From Rhodoluna limnophila (lineage in GTDB: Bacteria; Actinomycetota; Actinomycetes; Actinomycetales; Microbacteriaceae), in NCBI GenBank assembly GCA_945883505.1, contig CAMCXL010000001.1, forward strand, positions 185,368 to 249,367: a DNA stretch of 64,000 nt, given 5' to 3'. Numbering within the stretch: the stretch's first letter is position 1; every line of letters starts with the position of its first letter. Below, one piece after another: positions 19,284 to 28,395 of this stretch. Under the pieces are notes generated by a model. That model was not told the DNA's origin and made no database searches. It saw nothing but the letters and a program-made list of their open reading frames with translations. The position numbers and the translations under genes were made by a program.

Positions 19284-19718
19284 TTACTTGCGACCACTAG
19301 ACCCGAAGCCGGTTTCGCCGCGCTCGGTCTCGGGTAGCTTATCGACGGGAACGAACCGGGCTAGCTCAACGGTTTGAATAACTAGTTGGGCAATTCGATC
19401 GCCAATTGCCACCTCGAAATCGGTATCCGAGCTGTTGAATAAAATCACCATGATTTCGCCGCGATAACCAGCGTCAATAGTTCCGGGTGTGTTTAGCACC
19501 GTAATGCCATGCTTTGCGGCAAGGCCAGATCTTGGATGAACTAGGCCAACATAGCCTTGCGGAAGAGCGATTGAAACTCCGGTTGGAACCAGCGCTCTGG
19601 CACCAGCGGCGATTGTTAGCGCGGTGGTTGATCGAAGATCGGCCCCGGCGTCGCCAGGTTTGGCATAGACCGGTTCAAAACCCGGGCTTGCGGTAATTAG
19701 TACTGGAACTTCATTCAT
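19284..19718 (-). CDS. dut: dUTP diphosphatase
   Basis: Hydrolyses dUTP to dUMP and diphosphate, keeping uracil out of DNA and supplying dUMP for thymidylate synthesis. 144 residues, as expected for the homotrimeric enzyme. All conserved motifs are visible: GDAGADLRS, PRSGLAAKHG, NTPGTIDAGYRGEI, RIAQLVIQ and the C-terminal ETERGETGFGSSG phosphate-binding tail. The ATG at 19718 is preferred over the in-frame TTG just before it. A TACGCT element eight bases upstream may give a nearly leaderless mRNA and overlaps the promoter of the divergent DUF3093 gene. Confidence 0.97.
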   Translation of the reverse strand: MNEVPVLITASPGFEPVYAKPGDAGADLRSTTALTIAAGARALVPTGVSIALPQGYVGLVHPRSGLAAKHGITVLNTPGTIDAGYRGEIMVILFNSSDTDFEVAIGDRIAQLVIQTVELARFVPVDKLPETERGETGFGSSGRK

Positions 19719-19730
19719 CAAATGACAGCG

Positions 19731-19736
19731 TAATCT
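19731..19736 (+). promoter_or_regulatory. -10 element of leaderless DUF3093 promoter
   Basis: TAATCT, seven bases before the GTG at 19744. It overlaps by two bases the TACGCT (19727-19732, minus strand) that may serve dut. Confidence 0.55.
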
Positions 19737-19743
19737 AGTTTTT

Positions 19744-20205
19744 GTGCCGAACCCAAAACCAACCGAACCGATTCTCTACAGGGAGCGAGTTCGACCAAAT
19801 CTTGGAACTTTCGCTGCGGTTGGTGTTTTGATTCCAGCCGTGACGCTAGTTTCAGTGCCTTTTGACTTTCGCATCGGCTTGATCCTCAGCCTCTTTATGG
19901 TTGCGGGGATTTGGGCTGCGCTGTATTTCTACTCCCCCGTCATTAGCGTAGGCAGGCAGTTTCTTACGGTTGGCAGAGCGAGTATCCCTAGGGCCCTGCT
20001 TGGAAAGATTGTTGAAATACCAAAAGATCAAATATTCTTTGAGCGAGGCCCGGCACTAGACCCAGCTTCTTTTAAGGTCTTCCAGGGAACAGTGAAGACT
20101 GCCATAAAAATAGTCATTAAGGATCCAGAGGATCCCACTCCCTACTGGCTTGTGTCAACCAGAAAACCTAGCCAGTTGGCTACCGTTTTGAGAGCGACGG
20201 TTTAG
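19744..20205 (+). CDS. DUF3093 membrane protein
   Basis: A 153-residue protein of the DUF3093 family (Rv2698-like), function unknown. It begins with the family-like ILYRERVRPN, then has two hydrophobic segments at about residues 23-40 and 44-62, and a soluble C-terminal half with SVGRQFLTVGRASIP and PYWLVSTRKPSQLA, which resembles a PH-like fold facing the cytoplasm. The start is a GTG with TAATCT seven bases upstream. It is divergent from dut and convergent with DUF4193, whose stop codon overlaps its own by four bases. The position between dut and DUF4193 is conserved in actinobacteria. Confidence 0.88.
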   Translation: MPNPKPTEPILYRERVRPNLGTFAAVGVLIPAVTLVSVPFDFRIGLILSLFMVAGIWAALYFYSPVISVGRQFLTVGRASIPRALLGKIVEIPKDQIFFERGPALDPASFKVFQGTVKTAIKIVIKDPEDPTPYWLVSTRKPSQLATVLRATV

Positions 20206-20486
20206 ACGTCACACTCTGAACAAATTGGCCCATTCTTGGTCTTTCTTGCAACCAGTGAACGGTGCTTGACGATAAAGCAGTTTGAGCAAGTGAACTCGTC
20301 CTCCTGGGGAGGCAAAACAACAACATCAAGATCTTCTGAGACCACATCCGGAATCGAGAATGAATCTCCAGAGTCGTCCACCTCGGTGTCTGAGGCACCG
20401 GTTTTGGCAGGCACGCGCTCTTTTATGGCCTCGATTGACTCGGTGTCATCATCGGCTTTGCGAGGCGCGTCGTAGTCGGTTGCCAT
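20202..20486 (-). CDS. DUF4193 zinc-ribbon protein
   Basis: A 94-residue small protein of the DUF4193 family. It has the standard N-terminus MATDYDAPRK, an acidic middle section, and a C-terminal zinc ribbon with CSNC and CSEC pairs about twenty residues apart, including FTCSNCFIVKHRSLVA. It is related to RNA-polymerase-associated small ribbons by appearance only; function unknown. An in-frame start further upstream exists, but the ATG at 20486 has GAAGGG a few bases upstream and matches the family start. It is divergent from sepH and convergent with DUF3093. Confidence 0.92.
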   Translation of the reverse strand: MATDYDAPRKADDDTESIEAIKERVPAKTGASDTEVDDSGDSFSIPDVVSEDLDVVVLPPQEDEFTCSNCFIVKHRSLVARKTKNGPICSECDV

Positions 20487-20588
20487 CTTTGGACCCTTCG
20501 GTTGTGCGGTAAGCGCTAGTAGTGTGCAACAAAATCCCCCCAATAGCAAACCGACACAGCGACAAATTCCTTGAAAACTTCCGTGTAT

Positions 20589-20618
20589 TTACTGGTACCC
20601 CCTGTTCCTTACTGGCAC
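20589..20618 (+). repeat. Direct repeat upstream of sepH
   Basis: Two copies of TTACTGGyAC start at 20589 and 20609, exactly 20 bases apart, which places them on the same face of the helix. They lie 25-54 bases before the sepH start codon, between the divergent DUF4193 and sepH genes, a position suited to an operator. No regulator is known to me for this motif. Confidence 0.4.
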
Positions 20619-20642
20619 ACTTCTAACTAGGAGATAGAAGCC

Positions 20643-21671
20643 ATGAAAGACATAAAGTTTTTGGGTACTGACGGCGATTTCCTCTTGCTTGAAACTGCCG
20701 AAGGCCAGCGTTTCCGCCTGCTGGTGGACGACGCCGTGCGTCGCGCCAGCCGCGGTGAAGCCTCCAACCAGCTAGATGCCCCTAGCATCAGCCCCCGTGA
20801 AATCCAAGAGGAGATCCGGGTCGGTCGCACCATAGAGGAAATAGTTCGGGCCAGTGGTGCTCCAGAGGAGTACGTCCGGAAGTTCGCCCAGCCGGTATTA
20901 GATGAGCTCAACCACGCGGTCCTAAACGCCCTTACCGTTCGACTGGAGATAGCAGGAGATCGGTTCAACGAGCCAATGGCTCGAGAGTTCGGCGAGATCA
21001 TCAAATCGAGGCTTGCGGCGAGTGGAGCTGGAATTGAGCGCTGGTCGGCCCTGAAAGCTCCCGACCACGGCTTTTTTATTTACTGCGAATTTGAGATCAA
21101 TGGCGAGACCAAAAAAGCTACCTGGAGCTACGACCCAAAGCGTTTGGCGCTTGCGCCGGAAAACGAAACCGCAATAGCTCTTTCCTCGCAAGATCGTCTT
21201 GCCAACCAAGCCCCGAGACTAAGGCCGGTGGAAAACAAACCTTCTGGAATCACCCAGAACCTTGGAGAAACAGTTGACCTCGCGGCATCAAGGCCCGCGA
21301 CGTCGGCACCGCTTTTAGTTTCTGCGTCAGAGGAAACAGAAACCGGTAATTCAGAGACCAAGCTTTCAGAAACCGCAGACTTGCTAGATGCACTCCGGAA
21401 AAAACGGAATGCTCGTGAATCGGTCGAGGACCTAGAGCCACACCCGCCAACCGAAGGACTTCGTGTTGTTGAACTTGACCCTGATGATATTTACCAGGAT
21501 TCTGCATTTGATGAGATTTTGACCGAACCAACTCTCGAAGTAGTCCCGGACCCAACTCCCGATCCTGCGCCAGCTCCGGTTGCAGCTGACCCGCAGGCAA
21601 GTCCAAAGCGCGGACGCGCATCGATTCCTAGTTGGGATGAGATCGTGTTCGGAACAAAAACCGAGGACTAG
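20643..21671 (+). CDS. sepH: Septation protein SepH
   Basis: An actinobacterial cell-division protein that binds FtsZ and promotes its assembly (shown in Streptomyces and mycobacteria). 342 residues. The N-terminal DUF3071 domain, with a helix-turn-helix-like core, spans about residues 1-165 (MKDIKFLGTDGDFLLL, then ISPREIQEEIRVGRTIEEI). A long variable acidic and Pro-rich linker follows, and the protein ends with the conserved motif RASIPSWDEIVFGTK near the C-terminus. AGGAG lies eight to nine bases before the ATG. It is divergent from DUF4193, with a direct repeat in the promoter region. Confidence 0.93.
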   Translation: MKDIKFLGTDGDFLLLETAEGQRFRLLVDDAVRRASRGEASNQLDAPSISPREIQEEIRVGRTIEEIVRASGAPEEYVRKFAQPVLDELNHAVLNALTVRLEIAGDRFNEPMAREFGEIIKSRLAASGAGIERWSALKAPDHGFFIYCEFEINGETKKATWSYDPKRLALAPENETAIALSSQDRLANQAPRLRPVENKPSGITQNLGETVDLAASRPATSAPLLVSASEETETGNSETKLSETADLLDALRKKRNARESVEDLEPHPPTEGLRVVELDPDDIYQDSAFDEILTEPTLEVVPDPTPDPAPAPVAADPQASPKRGRASIPSWDEIVFGTKTED

Positions 21672-21689
21672 TTTTTCACTAATTTGTTC

Positions 21690-22796
21690 TTAGAAAACCA
21701 GCAGCGGAACTTCCCACTCCGCCTTCGACATCCCACCGTGCTGACCAATCATTTCCATTGACTTCTGCTTGGCAAAAGATCTGTGGTAAATAACTCGGTT
21801 AGCTTTTGGAAGAAGTACGAGATCAGGTTCGACTTTTTGGGCGGTAGCCGAAAACTCCTCAAACCAGCCCGCTTCGACAAGCTCCGCCACGGTCACAACA
21901 TCGACCAACCCACTTAGTTCTTGGGCAATTTGATGACGCTTGTCTACTAAGTCAGTTCCGGCCTCGAAGTATATGTAGACGGCCCTCGGGTCTCCTCCAA
22001 TCATCAAAACATCCTGTAGCGATGGGAACTCCTCGAGGTATACGTGACTGGATTTATCAACATCGATAACCCCGTGGTCTGCTGTCAAGATTGCCCCAGC
22101 CCCTTTCGGCAAGTTCGCGGCAAATTTCGACACCACAGAATCAAGCTCTTCGATTGTTTCAAGCCATATACTCGAGCTGACTCCAAAGCGGTGTCCCAAC
22201 TGATCAAGCTCGGGAACATAGAGGTACACCAGGCTTCCAGGAACTGAAAGCTCTCTCCTGGTTATTGCAAACCGCTCCTCGATTGTTTTAGCTGGCAAGT
22301 ACTTCGAGGAAGGCATGGTTGCCTTAGTGAATCCGCTATCGGCGTATTCGGATGGACCAACGGTTGAAAGATTGAAACCCGCCTTGGTCGCGGTTTCAGA
22401 GATGGTTTCAAGATCCTGATACTGCGCAGGTGGAAATTCATTCCCTAAATCGTTTAGCAGATTGATTGGCTTGCCCTTTTCTCTGTCAAAAACCCGATAG
22501 CCGATGAAGGCGTGACTTCCGTTGTTTCTGCCGGTGGCAAGGCTGGCAAGACTGGTCGCGGTCGTGGTTGGAAACCCAGAGAAAAGAGTCTTGGAGTTGG
22601 TAAGTTTTTGGTTTAGAAATCGCGCATGAGCTCCCGCGGCTTTGATGTTTGAGGCCCCGAGTCCGTCGATCAAAATGACGGCGTAACTTTGTTGTTTGGC
22701 AAGACCCAGCGGATTTTGCTTTCCTTGAAGCGCGAGAAAAGCGCTGAGATTGGCCTCGGAAAGCCTCCCAAATGATTTTGGTACAGAAGGTAGCAT
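21690..22796 (-). CDS. Nucleotide pyrophosphatase/phosphodiesterase-like (alkaline phosphatase superfamily) protein
   Basis: 368 residues of the NPP branch of the alkaline phosphatase superfamily. Metal ligands and nucleophile are visible: the Asp in VILIDGLGASN, the Thr nucleophile in GFPTTTATSLASLATG, the Asp and His in VPELDQLGHRFG, and ADHG in ILTADHGVID. No signal peptide is seen, so it is likely cytoplasmic. Substrate unknown (phosphodiester or nucleotide). The frame is open through the start of parC, but the ATG at 22796 avoids that overlap. No ribosome site is visible. It is divergent from parC, and the same neighbours (SepH, ParC) occur in other actinobacteria. Confidence 0.86.
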   Translation of the reverse strand: MLPSVPKSFGRLSEANLSAFLALQGKQNPLGLAKQQSYAVILIDGLGASNIKAAGAHARFLNQKLTNSKTLFSGFPTTTATSLASLATGRNNGSHAFIGYRVFDREKGKPINLLNDLGNEFPPAQYQDLETISETATKAGFNLSTVGPSEYADSGFTKATMPSSKYLPAKTIEERFAITRRELSVPGSLVYLYVPELDQLGHRFGVSSSIWLETIEELDSVVSKFAANLPKGAGAILTADHGVIDVDKSSHVYLEEFPSLQDVLMIGGDPRAVYIYFEAGTDLVDKRHQIAQELSGLVDVVTVAELVEAGWFEEFSATAQKVEPDLVLLPKANRVIYHRSFAKQKSMEMIGQHGGMSKAEWEVPLLVF

Positions 22797-22829
22797 CAAA
22801 GCTAAGTTTGCCACAGCAGCAGGAAGATC

Positions 22830-25226
22830 ATGGCCAAAGAACAAATCGATAGAGTTCCAGAGCGCATCTTTGACATCGACCTTTCCAAGGAGATGCAGGA
22901 CTCGTTCCTGGAGTATTCCTATTCCGTTATCTATTCCAGAGCTTTGCCGGATGCTCGAGATGGCCTGAAACCTGTTCACCGAAGAATCGTCTATCAAATG
23001 GGCGAAATGGGTCTTCGTCCCGACCGCGGTCACGTGAAATCAGCTCGAGTCACCGGCGAGGTGATGGGAAAGCTCCACCCCCACGGTGACAGCGCCATCT
23101 ACGACGCCCTAGTTCGCATGGCGCAGCCCTTTAGCTTGCGCGTTCCGCTAATTGACGGCCATGGAAACTTTGGTTCATTGGACGATGGCCCCGCTGCTGC
23201 CAGGTATACCGAGGTCAGGCTTTCGTCAGCTGCGCTGATGATGAATGAGGGGCTCAGCGAAGACGTTGTTGACTTCAAGCCAAACTACGACGCCCAACTC
23301 TCAGAACCTGAGGTGCTGCCTGCCGCATTCCCGAATCTACTCGTCAACGGTGCTTCAGGAATTGCGGTTGGTATGGCAACCAACATGCCCCCACACAACA
23401 TGCGTGAGGTAGTCCAAGCAGCTATTTACTTGCTTCGAAACCCAAAGGCCACTCTTGAAGACCTGATGGAGATCGTCCCGGCTCCGGATTTTCCAAATGG
23501 TGGAATCATCCTGGTTGGCGAGGGAATCAAGGAAGCCTATGAAACCGGAAGAGGTTCCTTCAAAACCAGAGCTCGAGTAAGTGTCGAGTCGGTTGCACCC
23601 CGAAAGCTAGGTCTTGTGGTGACCGAGCTACCGTATCTGGTTGGACCAGAGAAAGTCATCGAGAAGATCAAAGAAGGCGTGACCTCAAAAAAGCTTCAAG
23701 GTATCTCAGACGTGATTGACCTAACAGATCGCAGCAACGGGCTAAAGCTGATCATCGAGCTAAAAACTGGCTTCGACCCTCGGGTTGTTCTGGACCTGCT
23801 ATACCGCTACACCCCTATGGAAGATAGCTTCGGAATTAACAACGTCGCTCTGGTGGACGGTCAGCCGCAGACCCTTGGTCTACGTGACCTACTGGGCGTG
23901 TACCTTGCTCACCGAGTGATTGTCCTGCGGCGAAGAAGTCAGAACCGTCTTGGCAAGCGTCAGGCCAGGCTGCACATCGTTGAAGGAATGCTTTTGGCAA
24001 TCGTCGGAATCGACGAGGTCATCAAGATAATCCGCGGCTCCGAGGAAGTCCAGGAAGCCAAGACCAAGCTGATGAAGAAATTCAAGCTCAGCGACATTCA
24101 GGCTGAATACATCCTCGAACTTAGACTCCGCAGACTAACCAAATTTTCCAAGCTTGAGCTAGAAACAGAGAAGAAGCAGCTGCTTATTGAAATTGCCGAG
24201 CTTGAGAAAATCCTAAAAAGTGACAAGATTCTGAAGGACTTGGTGGCATCCGAGCTCGAGGAAGTTGCAAAGAATTTCGGTGATGACCGTAGAACCTCGC
24301 TCCAGGCGGAAGGAGAAGCGAGTGTTGCGCCGCCAGCAACCAACAAGCTAGTCAACGCCGAGCTAACCGACTCCCCCTCCGCCCTTACATTGACCTCAGC
24401 TGGCCGAGTGTTCAGATCAGTTGATGCCAAAGAACCAGCCGCCAGAAAAAATGGCTACCGAAACTGGTTTGCAACCACCACCAGAAGCGATGTTGTGTTT
24501 GTCACGGACGCCGGACGCATGCTTAGAACTCATGTCGGGGACATTCCAGTCGGGGATTACTCAACCCACAACTCCGGAACGCCAGCAGCCGAATTCTTAG
24601 GCCTTGGAAAGAAAGAGAAGGTCCTGGCGGTTTTCCCGGTTGATGAAAAGACCATTGTGGCCCTTGGAACCAAGTCTGGGATCGTCAAGCGAGTATCTCC
24701 TGATCTTCCACAAAAAGCGGATTTTTCCTGCATCAATCTAAAGGCTGGCGACAAGGTAGTGGGTGCGGCCGCATCGGTTGACAGCGATGAGCTGGTGTTC
24801 ATAACCCAGGATGCTCAACTGCTTCGCTTTGATTCGAGCGCCGTAAGGCCGCAGGGGGTAAATGGTGCTGGCATGGCCGGCATCAAAACAGAATCTGAGG
24901 TTGTCTATTTTGGAGTGATAAAGCCCAAGGAGAAAAACGTGGTGCTGACTGTTGCAAACAGCTCAGCGTCGCTTCCCGGCACCGATGCTGGCGCAATGAA
25001 AGTCTCAAAGTTAGCGGAGTTTCCAAAGAAGGGTCGCGCCACCGGTGGTATCAGGTGTCAAAAATTCATTCGTGGTCAAAACCAAATCGCCCTGGGCTAC
25101 GTGGGCCCGGAAGGGTTCCAGCTTTCCGACTCGAAGGGCAAAGCCATAGGAGTTGAATACGAGCTGCAGAAAAGAGACGCCTCCGGCAATCCGGCACCGG
25201 CAATCAGTTTTATCGGACGAAGCTAG
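22830..25226 (+). CDS. parC: DNA topoisomerase IV subunit A
   Basis: The DNA-cleaving subunit of the type IIA topoisomerase that unlinks sister chromosomes. 798 residues. The catalytic tyrosine is in [10 protein letters not shown] near residue 127, and the winged-helix region with [17 protein letters not shown] is intact. The C-terminal domain has beta-pinwheel repeats but I see no GyrA box (QRRGGKG), which supports ParC over GyrA. AGGAAG lies just before the ATG. Its partner parE is on the opposite strand, with stop codons interleaved by four bases, rather than in an operon. Confidence 0.94.
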   Translation: MAKEQIDRVPERIFDIDLSKEMQDSFLEYSYSVIYSRALPDARDGLKPVHRRIVYQMGEMGLRPDRGHVKSARVTGEVMGKLHPHGDSAIYDALVRMAQPFSLRVPLIDGHGNFGSLDDGPAAARYTEVRLSSAALMMNEGLSEDVVDFKPNYDAQLSEPEVLPAAFPNLLVNGASGIAVGMATNMPPHNMREVVQAAIYLLRNPKATLEDLMEIVPAPDFPNGGIILVGEGIKEAYETGRGSFKTRARVSVESVAPRKLGLVVTELPYLVGPEKVIEKIKEGVTSKKLQGISDVIDLTDRSNGLKLIIELKTGFDPRVVLDLLYRYTPMEDSFGINNVALVDGQPQTLGLRDLLGVYLAHRVIVLRRRSQNRLGKRQARLHIVEGMLLAIVGIDEVIKIIRGSEEVQEAKTKLMKKFKLSDIQAEYILELRLRRLTKFSKLELETEKKQLLIEIAELEKILKSDKILKDLVASELEEVAKNFGDDRRTSLQAEGEASVAPPATNKLVNAELTDSPSALTLTSAGRVFRSVDAKEPAARKNGYRNWFATTTRSDVVFVTDAGRMLRTHVGDIPVGDYSTHNSGTPAAEFLGLGKKEKVLAVFPVDEKTIVALGTKSGIVKRVSPDLPQKADFSCINLKAGDKVVGAAASVDSDELVFITQDAQLLRFDSSAVRPQGVNGAGMAGIKTESEVVYFGVIKPKEKNVVLTVANSSASLPGTDAGAMKVSKLAEFPKKGRATGGIRCQKFIRGQNQIALGYVGPEGFQLSDSKGKAIGVEYELQKRDASGNPAPAISFIGRS

Positions 25227-27304
25227 GCGTCGATTCGCTCGCGCTCCAAAGTGTCGGCCGAATCAATAATGAAATCGCGACGAGGCCCTACTTGGTTGCC
25301 CATCAGAAGCTCAAACATGTTCTCGGCGGCCTGGGCATCTTTAACAGTCACCCTTCTAAGTGCTCGCTTAGAGCGATCCATGGTAGTTTCCGCAAGCTGT
25401 TCGGCATCCATTTCACCAAGTCCTTTGTAGCGCTGGATTGGCTCTTGGTAGCTTTTCTTTGCAGTTTTTAGTTTTGCAAGAAGTTTCTCGAGCTCGGCCT
25501 GTGAGTAGGTGTAGATGTGCTCATTGGCTTTAGCACCCGCATTGATCACCGTGACTCTGTGAAGCGGAGGGACAGCGGCGTAAACCCGGCCTGCCTCAAC
25601 CAGCGGTCTCATGTATCTGAAAAACAGTGTCAGCAGCAGGGTGCGGATGTGGGCGCCATCGACATCGGCATCAGACATCAGAATGATTTTGCCGTACCGA
25701 GCAGCGTCTAATTCGAAGCTTCTTCCCGACCCGGCACCGATAACCTGAAGAATCGACGCGCACTCAGCGTTTGAGAGCATGTCGGAAACCGAGGCTTTCT
25801 GGACATTCAGTATTTTCCCGCGAATCGGAAGCAGTGCTTGATATTCGCTGTTTCTGGCAAGCTTTGCGGTTCCAAGAGCAGAATCACCCTCCACTATGAA
25901 TAGTTCTGAACTTTCTGTTTCCGAGGTCCGGCAGTCAACCAGCTTGCTAGGAAGCGATGAGCTCTCGAGTGCGTTTTTACGACGCTGGGTTTCTTTGTGG
26001 GTTCTAGCCGAAACCCTGGACTTGGTCTCAGCAACAATTTTCTCGAGAACCAGTGCCGCCTGAGTCTTGTCATCGCGCTTGGTTGACTTCAGTCGTTCGT
26101 TTAGTCTCTTGGCAACAATTGCCGAAACAATATTTTTTACAGCCGGGGTTCCAAGAATTTCCTTGGTCTGGCCTTCGAACTGCGGTTCAGCAAGGCGAAC
26201 TGAAACGACCGCCGTTAGCCCCGCGAGGATGTCCTCTTTCTCAACCTTGTCGTTTCCAAGCTTTAGCTTTCTGGAGTTGGCATCGATCTCCGCGCGAATA
26301 GCCTTGACGGCGCCCTGTTCAAAACCAGAAACGTGGGTGCCCCCCTTTGGGGTGGCAATGACGTTAACAAAAGAGCGGAAATTGGTCTCGTATCCGGTTC
26401 CCCAGCGCAATGCAATGTCAACATCACACTTACGGGTCACCTCGGTGGAAACCATGTTTCCTTTTTTATCTAATACTGGGACTGTCTCTGTGAAGTCTGC
26501 TTCTCCGCGAAGGCGCCAAACCGAAGTCACTGCGGCGTCTGGGGCTAAGTAGTTCACAAACTCGGAGATGCCGCCCTCAAATTTGAAGTCCTGCTTGGTT
26601 CCTTTGGCTGAACGCTTATCGTTGACGCTAATCAGGAATCCAGGTACCAAGAACGCGGTTTGTCTTGCGCGGTCCTCTAGTTCCTTTAAATCAAAGGCGG
26701 TTTCCTTCACAAAGATCTGGGGGTCTGGCCAATAGCGAACCCTAGTTCCAGTTTTGTTTTTTCCGACCTTCCCAATGATTTGAAGTTCGCTTTTTTTAAC
26801 AAATGGCTTAAATGGGTTAGTTGGGCTAATTCCCTTCTTGTCATCAAAGACACCCGGTTCACCTCTTCTAAAGGACATCGCAAAGGTCTGGCCGTTTCGG
26901 TCAACTTCGACATCTAGGCGCTCCGAGAGCGCGTTCACCACCGAGGCTCCAACACCGTGCAGTCCGCCCGAGGCGGCGTATGAGCCAGAACCAAACTTTC
27001 CTCCGGCATGCAGTTTTGTGAACACTACCTCAACACCGGAAAGGCCGGTTTTCGGCTCAATATCGACTGGGACGCCTCGACCGTCATCTTCGACTGTCAC
27101 GCTGCCATCTTTGTGAAGTTCGATTGATGCTTTCTTTCCGTGCCCAGCCAACGCCTCGTCCACGCTGTTATCAATGATCTCCCAAAGGCAGTGCATAAGG
27201 CCTCTGCCATCGGTCGAGCCGATGTACATGCCTGGGCGCTTTCGAACAGCCTCAAGCCCTTCTAGGACTGATAGGTGTCTTGCTGAATAGTCTTCACTTG
27301 CCAC
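25223..27304 (-). CDS. parE: DNA topoisomerase IV subunit B
   Basis: ATPase subunit of topoisomerase IV. 693 residues. Domain order: GHKL ATPase ([14 protein letters not shown], with [13 protein letters not shown] for the Mg-binding Asn), transducer, then a Toprim domain with [11 protein letters not shown], the family PIRGKILNV and [15 protein letters not shown]. It ends with [10 protein letters not shown], usual for GyrB/ParE. It converges on parC and is divergent from DUF7455. Both subunits in one place, facing each other, imply separate promoters and independent control of the two halves of the enzyme. Confidence 0.94.
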   Translation of the reverse strand: MASEDYSARHLSVLEGLEAVRKRPGMYIGSTDGRGLMHCLWEIIDNSVDEALAGHGKKASIELHKDGSVTVEDDGRGVPVDIEPKTGLSGVEVVFTKLHAGGKFGSGSYAASGGLHGVGASVVNALSERLDVEVDRNGQTFAMSFRRGEPGVFDDKKGISPTNPFKPFVKKSELQIIGKVGKNKTGTRVRYWPDPQIFVKETAFDLKELEDRARQTAFLVPGFLISVNDKRSAKGTKQDFKFEGGISEFVNYLAPDAAVTSVWRLRGEADFTETVPVLDKKGNMVSTEVTRKCDVDIALRWGTGYETNFRSFVNVIATPKGGTHVSGFEQGAVKAIRAEIDANSRKLKLGNDKVEKEDILAGLTAVVSVRLAEPQFEGQTKEILGTPAVKNIVSAIVAKRLNERLKSTKRDDKTQAALVLEKIVAETKSRVSARTHKETQRRKNALESSSLPSKLVDCRTSETESSELFIVEGDSALGTAKLARNSEYQALLPIRGKILNVQKASVSDMLSNAECASILQVIGAGSGRSFELDAARYGKIILMSDADVDGAHIRTLLLTLFFRYMRPLVEAGRVYAAVPPLHRVTVINAGAKANEHIYTYSQAELEKLLAKLKTAKKSYQEPIQRYKGLGEMDAEQLAETTMDRSKRALRRVTVKDAQAAENMFELLMGNQVGPRRDFIIDSADTLERERIDA

Positions 27305-27370
27305 CTAGAAATCGTAAGCTCAGCAGGCGCCTAGCCCTTACTCCAACACCCATGGCCTGGGAAAATACTT

Positions 27371-27388
27371 CGCTTTTAGCGAAAAGCG
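27371..27388. repeat. Small perfect hairpin between parE and DUF7455
   Basis: CGCTTTT and AAAAGCG are exact inverted arms of seven bases with a four-base AGCG loop. It lies 67-84 bases upstream of parE and about 63-80 upstream of DUF7455 in a 146-base divergent promoter region. Its function is not evident. Confidence 0.4.
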
Positions 27389-27397
27389 GCCCCAAAT

Positions 27398-27434
27398 GGA
27401 CTAAATAGTCGAGTGAGTGTGTTGAGATTAGTCC
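27398..27434 (+). repeat. Nested inverted repeats upstream of DUF7455
   Basis: GGACTAA at 27398-27404 is the exact reverse complement of TTAGTCC at 27428-27434. Between them GACTAAATAGTC (27399-27410) is itself a palindrome, so the GACTA half-site occurs three times. It ends 16 bases before the DUF7455 start codon, overlapping the likely promoter and leader. Confidence 0.4.
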
Positions 27435-27450
27435 AGAAGGGAAACAAAAC

Positions 27451-27663
27451 ATGCAACCAATTGAAGCAACCGACCAGAACCCAGGCGCCACCCTATCCGC
27501 GTTAGACCGTTGTGATGTCTGCGGTGCGCAGGCTTACATCAGGGCTTCACTGGCAACTGGCGAGCTATTGTTTTGTGCCCACCACGGTAAAGCCAACAAG
27601 GAAAAACTTGAGCCTATCGCCAAGGGTTGGCTAGATGAGACTGACAAGCTCCTAGCGCGATAG
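27451..27663 (+). CDS. DUF7455 zinc-ribbon-like small protein
   Basis: 70 residues of the actinobacterial DUF7455 family, function unknown. LDRCDVCGAQAYIRASL and LLFCAHHGKANKEKL supply two Cys and a Cys-His-His set that probably bind zinc. The start ATG is preceded by GAAGGGA. The family is nearly always found between topoisomerase IV and the main sigma factor in actinobacteria, as here. Its last 12 bases overlap the end of gatD on the opposite strand. Confidence 0.88.
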   Translation: MQPIEATDQNPGATLSALDRCDVCGAQAYIRASLATGELLFCAHHGKANKEKLEPIAKGWLDETDKLLAR

Positions 27664-28395
27664 TCGCTGCTTGAGCTCTTCGCGAGCTTTCGAGGCAAAA
27701 CCATCAGCAGTTGATGCAGCTTTAGATTCCTGCCGATATTCAAATCCAGACTTTTTGGCAACCGCTTCTAAGAATCGATCCGCAAGGTGAGGGTTCAGCG
27801 GTAGCAGCGGACCATTTAAGCGAGCTGCCATCAAATTCGAGGACACTAGTCCCTCATCGGATCTTTGCTTAGCGTCTGCTGTGGAGCTATTTCCATAACC
27901 TGCCCTGAGTTCTATCAATGGCGAAGCACCCTCAAATAGTTCCATGTTTGCCGAGTGATTGGCGTATCCAGTAGTCAAGGTACCGGCCTGATCAAAACCG
28001 AAGCACTCAGCGGATGCACGCTCTTTGGTTCTAATGCTTCTTGATGGAAAAACCCCTGCTCCTTGAAGCACCCGTCCATCGGTTAGCGTAATCGACTTAC
28101 CCAATATCTCCCAGCCGAGCCCAAGGGCCAAAACCGGAACACCGGTTTCGACGAGAGATAACAGCTTGCTTGAATGTGGTGCGAGAGTCTCTAGCGCCGC
28201 GGTGGCTCCGGCTAAGGTCCCCGAACCAATAAAAACGGCATCGATTTGCTCGGGGAAGGAACCGGAACCATCAAAAACCTCAACCTGGGAATCAATGCCC
28301 GCCCAGCTAAGGCGCTGAACCAGGCAGTCCAGGTTTCCTGTCTCGCCGTTCAGGCCAAGCTGTTTCGGAAATAGGTGCAGGAATCTAACTGTCAT
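27652..28395 (-). CDS. gatD: GatD-like protein without amidotransferase active site
   Basis: 247 residues, clearly homologous to GatD, the glutaminase half of the lipid II isoglutaminyl synthase MurT-GatD. The N-terminus (VRFLHLFPKQLGLNGETGN) and C-terminus (GPLLPLNPHLADRFL) align with normal GatD. But the nucleophile elbow, normally AICGGYQLLG, reads ALGLGWEILG, so Cys is replaced by Gly92. The catalytic His of TYLHGPLLP is Asn194 (ARLNGPLLP). The early GGGQD motif reads GSGTL. It therefore should not hydrolyse glutamine. It overlaps murT by four bases and is surely co-translated with it. A structural or substrate-binding role in a changed MurT complex is inferred. Confidence 0.86.
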   Translation of the reverse strand: MTVRFLHLFPKQLGLNGETGNLDCLVQRLSWAGIDSQVEVFDGSGSFPEQIDAVFIGSGTLAGATAALETLAPHSSKLLSLVETGVPVLALGLGWEILGKSITLTDGRVLQGAGVFPSRSIRTKERASAECFGFDQAGTLTTGYANHSANMELFEGASPLIELRAGYGNSSTADAKQRSDEGLVSSNLMAARLNGPLLPLNPHLADRFLEAVAKKSGFEYRQESKAASTADGFASKAREELKQRLSR

